Shown here: piece by piece, positions 55,396 to 64,000 of the stretch
Numbering within the stretch: the first letter of the stretch is position 1
How the letters are laid out: each line of letters opens with the position of its first letter
From: Silene conica
Taxonomy: Eukaryota > Streptophyta > Magnoliopsida > Caryophyllales > Caryophyllaceae
DNA: 64,000 nucleotides
Assembly: GCA_029255685.2 (NCBI GenBank)
Contig: CM055314.2
Coordinates: forward strand, 45,528,772-45,592,771
Direction: 5' to 3'
Notes under the pieces: model-generated
Seen by the model: only the letters and a program-made list of their open reading frames with translations
What the model was told of the DNA's origin: nothing
The model's database searches: none
Made by a program: the position numbers and the translations under genes

Positions 55396-58300
55396 ATGGC
55401 TGGTGAAGACCCAATGCCAAGTGCCAAGCTAGCACGTGAATCCTGGCTAAAAGCCTTCATGGACTCCATGAATCAGTCTACTAGACTGAGGAATGATGGG
55501 TCAAACTTCTCGGACTGGGAGGCAGCACTACGGAATGCTGCCATTGCTGACGGAAAGCTTAAGTTTTTAACTGAGCCCATTCCGGCACACCCAGGAACTG
55601 GAGCTAGAGCCAACGATGTTCGTGCTCATAGCGACTTCGTCATGGAAGCGGGTGCGATAAAGAACGTACTCATCTATGCAATGGAATCTAATTTGCAAAG
55701 ACGCTTCATAACCCATGGTGCAAACAAGATTTTCACCACGCTCACTAACGAATTCTCAAAGGCTCCGAGAATCGTTTCTTATGAGCATACCTGTCGCTTC
55801 TTTGAGGCGAAACTCCAGAAGGGCCAAGCTGTTAGCCCACATATTCTCAACATGATTGAGAATATCGAGAAACTGGAGACCCTAAACTGCAAGATCAGTG
55901 AGAACATCATCGTTGATCGCATGCTTCATTCGCTTCATGATGGGTTCGCCCTCTTTAGGGCCAACTACTACATGAACGACATGAAGAAGACTCCCCATGA
56001 GCTCCACTCCCTTCTCGTACAGACTGAGAAGGATCTAAAGTTGAGTGGGAGTCTAAAGCAGGATGTTCTCATGATCTCAAGTAAGGGAAAAGGTAAAGGG
56101 AAGGCTAAAGCTCAGGGCGACCTAGCGGTAGGTAGGACCAGGTTCAAGAAACCAGGATTTGCTAAGAGTGGGCCTGGTGAGTCGAGTAACTCACAAGGCA
56201 AGACAAAGAACAAGGATACAAGCATGGAATGTCACCATTGCCACAAGACTGGGCATTGGAGGCGCTCATGCCCCGTGTATCGCGAGGACATTAAAGCAGG
56301 CCGTGTTACTCCTGTTGGTATGTCTTCTTCTTCTTTTATTCACATGATTGAGATTAACCATGCAAGTTGCGGAACTTGGGTACTTGATACTGGTTGTGGT
56401 TCTCATCTATGTAATCATGTGCAGGGCCTCCGAAACCAAGAACCCCTAATCAAGGGTGAGGTGGACCTGCGTGTCGGGAATGGAGCACGTGTGGCTGCAG
56501 TCTCGAAGGGAACATACGTAATCCAGCTTCCAAGTGGATTCGAGTTATTTTTATATAACTGTTATTATGTTCCTAGTTTATCCAAAAACATTATTTCAGT
56601 TTCTGCACTTGACAAACTTGGTTTTTCATTTGTAATAGAGAATAATAGCTGTATTTTCTCCTTACACAATATGATTTATGGCAAGGCAGTTTCCATGAAT
56701 GGAATTTATGTTTTAGATCAAACTACCGAGATATTACATGTGAATAATAAAAGAATAAAGGTAGGTGACAAAGATCAAACTTACCTATGGCATTGTCGTA
56801 TGGGACACATAAATGAGAAACGCGTTAAACAGCTCATACAGAATGGAGCTATTTCGCCCTTTGATTTCGAATCATATGACACGTGTGAATCATGTCTCAT
56901 CGGCAAAATGACTCGTATTTCCTTCAAAGGTGTTGGAATGCGCGCTGCCGACCTATTAGGACTCATACATACGGACGTGTGTGGCCCTATGTCGATCAAC
57001 GCACGAGAAGGCTATAGGTATTTCATCACTTTCACGGATGATTTGATTAGATATGGCTATGTCTACTTAATGAAGCACAAAAGTGAATCCTTTGACAAGT
57101 TCAAAGAATACCAGAATCGGGTACAGAACCAGCTGGGTAGAAAGATTAAAGCACTACGCTCGGATCGTGGTGGTGAGTATCTTTCACGCGAGTTTGATCA
57201 ACACCTAAAAGACTGTGGGATCGTGCTACAGTTGACTCCACCTGGAACACCACAATTAAATGGTGTGTCCAAACGGAGAAATCGAACTTTACTTGATATG
57301 GTTCGATCCATGATGAGTCACACCGTTGTGCCTGATTCATTGTGGGGCTATGCTCTTTTGTCGGCCGCTCTAATACTTAACCGAAGTCCGTCTAAAGCTG
57401 TTGACAAGACTCCATTCGAGTTATGGAAGGGAACGGTCCCTAACTTGTCCTTTATTCGGGTTTGGGGCTGCGAGGCTTATGTCAAGTGGAGACACGAGGA
57501 TAAGCTCGGCCCGCGATCGGTCAAGACATACTTTATAGGCTATCCAAAGGGAACGTTTGGTCATTACTTCTACTCGCCTACCGAACAACGTGTTTTTGTT
57601 GCGGCTAGTGCGACGTTCTTAGAGAAAGAATTTCTCGAGAACAAGTCGAGTAATAGAACCTTCGAGTTATCGGAGGTTAAAGAACCAACTACCGAGCAAC
57701 CATTGGAGGAAACAGTACCTTCAACCGAGGCTGCGGTAGATATCCCTGAGGAACCTAGGAGGTCAGGAAGAGTCTCTATTCCACCGGACAGATACATTGG
57801 TATGGTCGAGGAACACGATACAGATGACGTCTTACTCCTAGAGGGTAATGAACCCACAACCTATAAAGGTGCCATGACCAGTTCTGACTCAAAGCTATGG
57901 CTAGAAGCCTTGCAATCCGAGATGGACTCCATGTATGAGAACAACGTGTGGGATCTTGTGGACCTACCTGTAAAGGTACGTCCCCTTCAATGCAAATGGC
58001 TTTACAAGATAAAGCATGCCGTGGAAGGACAACAAGATATCCATAAGGCTAGACTAGTTGCTAAAGGTTTCACCCAAGTGCCAGGCTTGCACTACGATGA
58101 GATCTTTGCACCCGTAGTCATGCTACGTTCCATTCGGATTATCTTAGCGATCGCCGCATTTCATGACTATGAAATATGGCAAATGGACGTTAAAACCGCC
58201 TTCTTAAACGGTTATTTGGAGGAAGAGTTGTACATGGTACAACCCGAGGGTTTTATCGATCCAGCACATCCTAAGAAAGTTTGCAAGCTTAAGCGTTCCA

Positions 58301-59427
58301 TTTATGGACTTAAGCAAGCATCGCGGAGTTGGAATCATCGCTTCGACCAAGTGATAAAAGAGAATGGGTTCGTTCGATCAGTCGAGGAACCATGTCTCTA
58401 TATTAAGTCGAGTGGGAGTAAGATTGTATTCCTAGTACTGTATGTCGATGACATACTCTTGATTGGGAATGACATACCTCTCTTATCTTCGGTTAAAGCA
58501 TGGTTGAAAAACCATTTCCAGATGAAAGATCTGGGAGAGGCACAAAGAATTTTGGGCATCCGTATCTACAGGGATAGATCACGACGGATGTTGTCTCTCA
58601 GTCAGGAGTCTTATATAGAGAAGATTCTGGAGAGATTCAGTATGACGAACTCCAAGAAGGGGTTCCTTCCCATGACTCATGGGCTTCACTTGAGCAAGAC
58701 TCAAGAAGCTAAGTCAGTGGAAGAGAAAGAGCGCATGAGTCGGATTCCTTATGCCTCGGCAATAGGATCGATCATGTATGCCATGATATGCACACGTCCA
58801 GACGTTGCATATGCATTGAGTATGACCAGTCGATTCCAAGCTCATCCAGGTGAACCACACTGGATGGCCGTGAAAAACATTCTTAAGTACCTACGGAGGA
58901 CTAAAGATTGGGGATTGACTTATGGAGGCGACTCAACGCTCTGCGCCACGGGTTACGCAGATGCTAGCTTCCAAACAGATCGAGATGACTCGAAATCTCA
59001 GTCTGGATTTGTCTTTACTCTTAATGGCGCTGCTGTCAGCTGGAAAAGTTCTAAACAGAGTGTTACAGCAGATTCTACGACTGAGTCCGAGTACTATGCC
59101 GCCTCAGAAGCAGCTAAGGAAGCAATATGGATGCGTCAATTCTTACAAGGACTATCAGTAGTGCCTAGTTCGAATGACCCAATCACCGTCTATTGTGACA
59201 ATAGCGGTGCCATCTTCCAAGCTAAGGAGCATAAGTCTAGCAGCAAGGCTAGGCATGTACAACTGAAAGCTCATCTAATCAGAGATTACGTGGAGCAAAA
59301 GGAGATTTTTATTAAAAAGATCGCTACGGATGACAACATAGCTGATCCTCTCACAAAAGCATTACCACGTGATAAGCATGAAGGGCACATTCATTCCATG
59401 GGAATTGGATGTGTTCCTAAGTTGTAG
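55396..59427 (+). CDS. gag-pol: Element E Gag-Pol polyprotein with integrase catalytic Glu replaced by Lys
   Basis: 1,343 residues in one frame. Gag domain (1 to about 230), basic linker, CCHC knuckle (C279, C282, H287, C292), protease DTG (331-333), pre-integrase zinc region (about 465-520), integrase with D527 and D590, RT with YVDD (1016-1019) and RNase H with D1189, E1232 and YCDNSGA. At the DD35E glutamate position, 36 residues after D590, the codon is AAA (57271-57273), giving K626; B, C and D all have Glu there. The change is G to A in a CpG. Other private changes are Ser to Ile in the FTDDL-RYGY motif and Arg to Leu in the RNase H tail. The protein should make particles and cDNA but not catalyse strand transfer. 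The start is the first ATG after the inferred acceptor. Confidence 0.96.
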   Translation: MAGEDPMPSAKLARESWLKAFMDSMNQSTRLRNDGSNFSDWEAALRNAAIADGKLKFLTEPIPAHPGTGARANDVRAHSDFVMEAGAIKNVLIYAMESNLQRRFITHGANKIFTTLTNEFSKAPRIVSYEHTCRFFEAKLQKGQAVSPHILNMIENIEKLETLNCKISENIIVDRMLHSLHDGFALFRANYYMNDMKKTPHELHSLLVQTEKDLKLSGSLKQDVLMISSKGKGKGKAKAQGDLAVGRTRFKKPGFAKSGPGESSNSQGKTKNKDTSMECHHCHKTGHWRRSCPVYREDIKAGRVTPVGMSSSSFIHMIEINHASCGTWVLDTGCGSHLCNHVQGLRNQEPLIKGEVDLRVGNGARVAAVSKGTYVIQLPSGFELFLYNCYYVPSLSKNIISVSALDKLGFSFVIENNSCIFSLHNMIYGKAVSMNGIYVLDQTTEILHVNNKRIKVGDKDQTYLWHCRMGHINEKRVKQLIQNGAISPFDFESYDTCESCLIGKMTRISFKGVGMRAADLLGLIHTDVCGPMSINAREGYRYFITFTDDLIRYGYVYLMKHKSESFDKFKEYQNRVQNQLGRKIKALRSDRGGEYLSREFDQHLKDCGIVLQLTPPGTPQLNGVSKRRNRTLLDMVRSMMSHTVVPDSLWGYALLSAALILNRSPSKAVDKTPFELWKGTVPNLSFIRVWGCEAYVKWRHEDKLGPRSVKTYFIGYPKGTFGHYFYSPTEQRVFVAASATFLEKEFLENKSSNRTFELSEVKEPTTEQPLEETVPSTEAAVDIPEEPRRSGRVSIPPDRYIGMVEEHDTDDVLLLEGNEPTTYKGAMTSSDSKLWLEALQSEMDSMYENNVWDLVDLPVKVRPLQCKWLYKIKHAVEGQQDIHKARLVAKGFTQVPGLHYDEIFAPVVMLRSIRIILAIAAFHDYEIWQMDVKTAFLNGYLEEELYMVQPEGFIDPAHPKKVCKLKRSIYGLKQASRSWNHRFDQVIKENGFVRSVEEPCLYIKSSGSKIVFLVLYVDDILLIGNDIPLLSSVKAWLKNHFQMKDLGEAQRILGIRIYRDRSRRMLSLSQESYIEKILERFSMTNSKKGFLPMTHGLHLSKTQEAKSVEEKERMSRIPYASAIGSIMYAMICTRPDVAYALSMTSRFQAHPGEPHWMAVKNILKYLRRTKDWGLTYGGDSTLCATGYADASFQTDRDDSKSQSGFVFTLNGAAVSWKSSKQSVTADSTTESEYYAASEAAKEAIWMRQFLQGLSVVPSSNDPITVYCDNSGAIFQAKEHKSSSKARHVQLKAHLIRDYVEQKEIFIKKIATDDNIADPLTKALPRDKHEGHIHSMGIGCVPKL

Positions 59428-60289
59428 TACTCTTTTATGAATTCATGTAATAATTCATTTTCTCGTGTACTCTATTCAACCTTATTGTTATGATATAAAA
59501 TGTTTTGTTTCTCATGTGGAATTGTACGCCAATTTTGAACACCACAAAGTGAACTGATTAACATTACATCCTTTTGGTCCTTGATTACCCACTTGAGCTG
59601 ATAACTCAGGTAATCATTTTGTGACGTTGGTTGATGGTGGGTTCAACGAGCCATAAGTCACGTGGATGACTGACCAATCACAAAGGCGAGTTATACGGAT
59701 ATCTCGTAGGACACCCCGTGACAGCGTTATGGAGTCCTAAATGTTTTATAACATTGGGTGCCAGGTCGTGGATAGGACCTCCATAGTGTTCCTTAGAGTC
59801 GAGTCTTTTGACTTTCAACTGTTTCTTGAGATTAAGACAGATTTTGGGTAACTTTGGTTTCTTTCCCACGGTCACCGTAACAGGGGCCAAGAGGATTTTT
59901 TCTGGGTTATTTCATGCTGGGCGATATCGGCAGGATTCGAGTTGAGGGAAATATCCAAACCCTTATCAGGATTTTATCATTTCTCAGGGCCACTCGAGGA
60001 GTAGTAACTGAAATGCATGGCCATGCTCGAATAAAGATTCGTTTTATCAGTTAAGTTACTCTCTAGTCGGGGAAACCACTCTTGATACAGATCGCTTGTG
60101 AGATACGACCTTTGCGAATGCGGATTTGCAAATTGTCTTACATTGAGTGGGAGAAATTTTAAAAGGATATGAGATTCGGTTATCGCACCTACACTTGTAC
60201 GGACAAGTGGGAGTTTGTTGGAGATTGTGTCCTCCACATGTAGTGTGATAACGTCATTGCACATACCCTTGTACGGACAAGTGGGAGAT
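59428..60289 (+). other. Element E 3' UTR and polypurine tract
   Basis: 862 bp, non-coding. Contains the GGGCCACTCGAGGAGTAGT block (from 59987), shared even with A and B. A decoy polypurine tract plus TGTTGGAG lies at 60203-60223, 74 bp before the real tract (60279-60289) and LTR start. Confidence 0.8.
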
Positions 60290-61289
60290 TGTTGGGGCTG
60301 GTGTCCTTGACAATTAAGTACAATGACTTATTAAATCTCTTTAAGGATCACAAGGGCATACTTTTGTATTATTACCAGTTGATCCACGTTTATCAATAAC
60401 GGTTGGCTTGCTAGATAAGTTTGACGTTATTGTCATACGGATGGCGGTGATCAACTGGTCCCTATACGTCACACCTATAGGACACGTTTGAGAGATGTGA
60501 AGGTATGAAAATACAGTCACATTTTGCCGGATATGACTAAACGGTTAGTCAGAGGTATTGACTATTAAATTAGTCAATAAGATGTTGAGATTATTATTTA
60601 ATACGGATTAAATAATTTTAGCTAATACGGATTACATGATTAATTCGTAAATTAAATATAAACAGTTATATATATTTAATTAAATATTGTACTCGCGAAT
60701 TAATATAAACAGTTATATTAATTTAGGTAATTATACAATATCGTATTTTATCAGACCGTTATTAATATATCGACTGTATTAATATCTGATAACATGTTAC
60801 GATTTATAAATAAAACCCGCGAACAACTTAAAGCTAAATGGGTCGAATCACGCATGGGGATAAGGTAAGAGTGGAAAGCCCACTCCTACCCAAACCCTAT
60901 TTTCGGCCGGCCAGTGTTACAAAAGGAGGAGACTTCTCCTTTTGTCAACTACTCTTGTTTCACTGCTTAAATAATTCTCAAGAAAAATTAGGGTTTTGAG
61001 AGCACTCTTCTCCCAAAACCTCAGATCTCACATCTAAAACCTCAAGGGCTCTCCCTATATTGCAAGGCAATTGGAGAGGATTTCTAGCACACGCGGCCTC
61101 GTCTCATTCAAAGTCTTGGGTGCAAGTTATAGGAGGGAATTTGCATTAATTCCTGTTCTTAGGCCTTTTGCGCGAGGACTAAAGGTTGTACTTCTTTTCT
61201 CATGTTTTTAATCTTATGACGATATTCACAATTGCATATTTCATTATAATCCTGCAAATTTAGGGTGAATACGCGTTTTATTCCCCACA
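60290..61289 (+). repeat. Element E 3' LTR
   Basis: 1,000 bp, about three differences from the 5' LTR (for example ACGGTTAG here against ACGATTAG). Confidence 0.97.
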
Positions 61290-62284
61290 GTATCTAGTAC
61301 CCAAGTTCCGTAACTTGCATGGTTAATCTCAATCATGTGAATAAAAGAAGAAGAAGACATACCAACAAGAGTAACACGGCCTGCCTTAATGTCCTCACGA
61401 TACACGGGGCATGAGCGCCTCCAATGCCCAGTCTTGTGGCAATGGTGACATTCCATGCTTGTATCCTTGCTCTTTGTTTTGCCCTGTGAGTTGCTCGACT
61501 CACCTGGCCCACTCTTAGTAAATCCTGACTTCTTAAACTTGGGCTTGCCTACTGTTAGGTCGCCCTGAGCTTTAGCTTTACCCGTACCCTTACCCTTACT
61601 GGAGATCATGAGAACATCTTGCTTCACGCTCCCACTTAATTTCAGATCCTTCTCGGTCTGTACGAGAAGGAAGTGGAGCTCATGAGGAGTCTTCTTCATG
61701 TCGTTCATGTAATAGTTGGCCCTGAAGAGGGCGAACCCATTATGAAGCGAATGAAGCATTCGATCAACGATTATGTTCTCACTGTTCTTGCAGTTTAGGG
61801 CCTCCAGTTTTTCGATATTCTCAATCATGTGAAGAATATGTGGGCTAACAGCTTGGCCCTTCTGGAGTTTCGCCTCAAAGAAGCGACAGGTATGCTCATA
61901 AGAAACGATCCTCGGAGCCTTTGAGAATTCGTTAGTGAGCGTGGTGAAAATCTTGTTTGCACCATGGGCTATGAAGCGTCTTTGCAAATTGGATTCCATT
62001 GCATAGATGAGTACGTTCTTTATCGCACCCGCTTCCATGATGAAGTCGCTATGAGCGCGAACTTCGTTAGCTCTAGCTCCAGTTCCTGGGTGTGCCGGAA
62101 TGGGCTCAGTTAAGTACTTAAGCTTTCCGTCAGCAATGGCAGCATTCCGTAGTGCTGCCTCCCAGTCAGAGAAGTTTGACCCATCATTCTTCAGTCTAGT
62201 AGACTGATTCATGGAGTCCATGAAGGCTTTTAGCCAGGATTCACGTGCTAGCTTGGCACTTGGCATTGGGTCTTCACCAGCCAT
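61290..62284 (-). pseudogene. gag: Element D Gag and protease start, cut by element E
   Basis: From ATG at 62284, 331 codons run through Gag, CCHC knuckle and linker into the protease motif LDT, where E interrupts at the GAT-AC bases; the target duplication copies the catalytic aspartate codon. No UAG is present at the gag-pol border, unlike C. The residues read past 61290 come from E's LTR. Gag itself is whole, so a Gag product with a short foreign tail could still be made. Confidence 0.92.
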
Positions 62285-62319
62285 TAGTTATACAGCAGTT
62301 TAATTGAACGTGTTCTACA

Positions 62320-62619
62320 CTGAAAAGAAGATAAAACAGAACCATATAAGCAACTCATTGTTGTGATTTAAGTCAATATTAAATTGTATTTAAACTTGTA
62401 GACTCATGCATATATATAATTGATCTCCCTCAAGAATTATATAAACGATCCCAAGACTCAATTTCCGTATATTGATAAGCCCACAGCTTGGCTAATTCCA
62501 CCGTTGGAACTCTTGGTCGATAGATTTCCGTAAATCCTATCTATTAGTCCATCTCAGTCGCTAGATATTATCGGGTGACCATGATGTTGAGATAAAATAA
62601 ATCATCTGTTCCCACTTAC
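62320..62619 (-). other. Candidate leader intron, element D
   Basis: Minus-strand GTAAGT begins at 62619 and the acceptor TTTTCAG ends at 62320; 300 nt, colinear with C and E. Confidence 0.55.
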
Positions 62620-63633
62620 CCGAAGTAGAAGGGGTCATATTATGCCTACCGACGAAGAAGGGATTCATGGGAGTCTGATTTATAAAGACTATTCTCAATT
62701 TTGGTTATACGAGGAAGACCCCATCGACTTATATTTATTCATATTAAGTGAACTAATATCTAGCATATGCGTGAATGAATGAAATAAAGTGATGGCTTTG
62801 CAATTGACATGTGACATCTGTATTGTCACAGAAAACTAACGCGTAACCTCTACATGAGTCAGTTTTCAGGCATGTTATAGGTGGGTTGGTTTTAGGCGGA
62901 ATATGATGCAAGCTATTATCGATGAATGCATAAAAAATAAATGCGATAAACGTAAATAAAAAGTCCTAGTGTGGCCTATCCTACCAAAATAAACATAAAA
63001 CAACTTGGAATCCACCGTTGGACCCTAGAAGCTTGTCTTGATGTTCCATCTTGGTCCTTGCAGCGGGAGTGAGCATCCGGTCTCCGTCTTCGGTCTTCAC
63101 AAAATTACTAATTTAAATTACAAATATAACCCTATTTACATTCTAATTTAAATACAAAAGTAATTACATGGCAAAAACCCAAAACGGAGATTCAAGATCT
63201 CAAAATTACAAGCAAGACTGTGTCCCATCATTACGGTGACACAATCTTCTAAGGCCACACTAAGTTACAACCGTTTGCAAAATTAAATTCGTTATTGAAA
63301 GCATTCACAAGGCATTCAACAAGACGATAAATAAAATGCATCAACTAAATAAAATTCATACATGACATAATACTGTTATTATGATTAACAAATTTTTACC
63401 AAACCACCTTACGGGATTAAAATTATGTGATTATACCGTTTTAATCACCCAATTTTAATAAATTTATAATCCTATTATCTTAAACCGTTTTAAAATAATA
63501 TGTATCATACGAGGGTGAACCGTTTCACAAAATTAATAATATACTATTTCTGTATATAGTATATTACTAAAGGCCATGTGAAAATAAAACAGGTTATTTT
63601 CGAAAAATAAAAAACGAGTCTGTTACAGGAAAG

Positions 63634-63891
63634 TGGTCTACCGACCTAAACATCTGGTCGACCGACCTACTGACGAAAAAAAAATAATTTTTTTTTTTTT
63701 TTTTTTTTTTTGTAACAGCAGAATGGTCGACCGACCCAAAAAACAGGTCGACCGACCACAAAACACGAAACCGAGTTTCTGAAAACGATTTCTCACAAAA
63801 GATAAACTGTCGAAAACAGAAAACCTACGCAGGGGCGGTCGACCGACCGCTACAAGGGGTCGACCGACCGCTACAAGGGGTCGACCGACCG
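63634..63891. repeat. Palindrome array (GGTCGACCGACC) in element D leader
   Basis: About seven copies of GGTCGACC/GGTCGACCGACC in three clusters (63634-63669, 63724-63759, 63835-63891). They lie about 90 nt or more from the primer site, in the same place where C and E carry CTCGATCGAG. Confidence 0.88.
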
Positions 63892-63980
63892 ACACAGCGA
63901 CAGAAACGAGATTATTTTTTTTTTCAAAATTTTTAAATAAAACTTATGAAAAACACAAAAGTAAAAATTTCATGGCCTTG

Positions 63981-63992
63981 GCTCTGATACCA
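63981..63992 (-). other. Primer-binding site, element D
   Basis: Minus-strand TGGTATCAGAGC two bases from the 5' LTR start. Confidence 0.94.
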
Positions 63993-63994
63993 CT

Positions 63995-64000
63995 TGTTGG
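63995..64000 (-). repeat. Element D 5' LTR, first 6 bp only
   Basis: TGTTGG matches the corresponding edge of D's 3' LTR at 47769. The rest lies outside the window. Confidence 0.85.

Larger units (their letters stand above)
52652..61289 (+). mobile_element. Element E: young full-length Ty1/copia LTR retrotransposon nested in D
   Basis: 8,638 bp, antisense to D. Its 1,000-bp LTRs (52652-53651 and 60290-61289) differ at only about three positions by eye. Perfect GTATC target duplication at 52647-52651 and 61290-61294. It has the iMet primer site, a leader with palindrome array and candidate intron, one uninterrupted gag-pol frame, an 862-bp 3' UTR and polypurine tract. Structurally it is the most intact element here, but its integrase catalytic glutamate is lost. 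Confidence 0.98.
62285..63980 (-). other. Element D leader (untranslated)
   Basis: 1.7 kb. Candidate intron 62320-62619 and conserved CCCATGAATCCCTTCTTC block (ATG 62668-62666). Near the primer site there is an array of GGTCGACCGACC-type words instead of the CTCGATCGAG words of C and E, and an A/T homopolymer at about 63676-63711. Confidence 0.8.
47769..64000 (-). mobile_element. Element D: Ty1/copia LTR retrotransposon, split by element E and running off the window
   Basis: On the minus strand: 3' LTR 47769-48747, 3' UTR, pol 49610-52651, then element E with its duplicated target (52652-61294), then D resumes with protease start, gag, leader, primer site and the first 6 bp of the 5' LTR (63995-64000). 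The left flank is satellite; the base string before the LTR, GCTCG (47764-47768), should be the target duplication, to be confirmed beyond the window. D is somewhat more divergent from C and E than they are from each other and is inactivated by a nonsense codon and by E. Confidence 0.95.

Noticed and set aside
63676..63711. Long A/T homopolymer as a retroposon poly-A tail
   Set aside because: It lies within D's leader between palindrome clusters without target duplication or SINE-like sequence; more likely slippage or sequencing length error.

Overview
The window is plant nuclear heterochromatin. There is no ordinary host gene in it. It holds a GC-rich tandem satellite and five LTR retrotransposons of the Ty1/copia superfamily. 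The evidence for a flowering plant is the order of domains (Gag zinc knuckle, protease, integrase, reverse transcriptase, RNase H), primer-binding sites reading TGGTATCAGAGC (initiator-methionine tRNA), 1.0-1.24 kb LTRs and an integrase/RT flavour resembling the Angela/BARE-type copia lineages. I cannot name the species.

Layout. 1-326: satellite. 327-16899: element A (plus strand), a gag-only element, split by element B (3253-11666, plus strand), a pol-bearing element with a severely shortened gag. B is flanked by a perfect CCTTG target duplication. 16900-31406: satellite, with recent segmental tandem duplications (3,039, 979 and 1,071 bp). 31407-40044: element C (minus strand), complete, with TTGGT target duplication. 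40045-47768: satellite, including three copies of a 61-bp inverted-repeat-bounded insert. 47769 to the right edge: element D (minus strand), whose 5' LTR begins 6 bp before the window ends. D is interrupted at its protease DTG codons by element E (52652-61289, plus strand), which has GTATC target duplications. The satellite unit is 32 bp and always in the same orientation; about 22.5 kb of it is visible.

How the parts relate. All five elements share a design: tRNA-iMet primer site, a 1.7-2.5 kb untranslated leader, a conserved splice-donor/acceptor pair just before the gag start, gag/pol, a roughly 0.65-0.86 kb conserved 3' untranslated region and a hairpin abutting the polypurine tract. A and B share leader and 3' UTR but carry complementary protein parts: A makes Gag without Pol, B makes Pol without the capsid part of Gag. 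C, D and E form a second family group. C has a UAG between gag and pol. D has a nonsense codon and the nested insertion. E has one unbroken 1,343-residue Gag-Pol but its integrase DD35E glutamate is lysine. Thus no element here looks fully autonomous, yet LTR pairs differ at only about 0.3-0.7% of positions by eye, so all compared insertions are young.

The most interesting signals are non-coding: an LTR inverted repeat whose two arms are exchanged as a pair between the A/B and C/D/E groups, and an array of short palindromes about 80-90 nt after the primer site whose word differs between C/E (CTCGATCGAG) and D (GGTCGACC).
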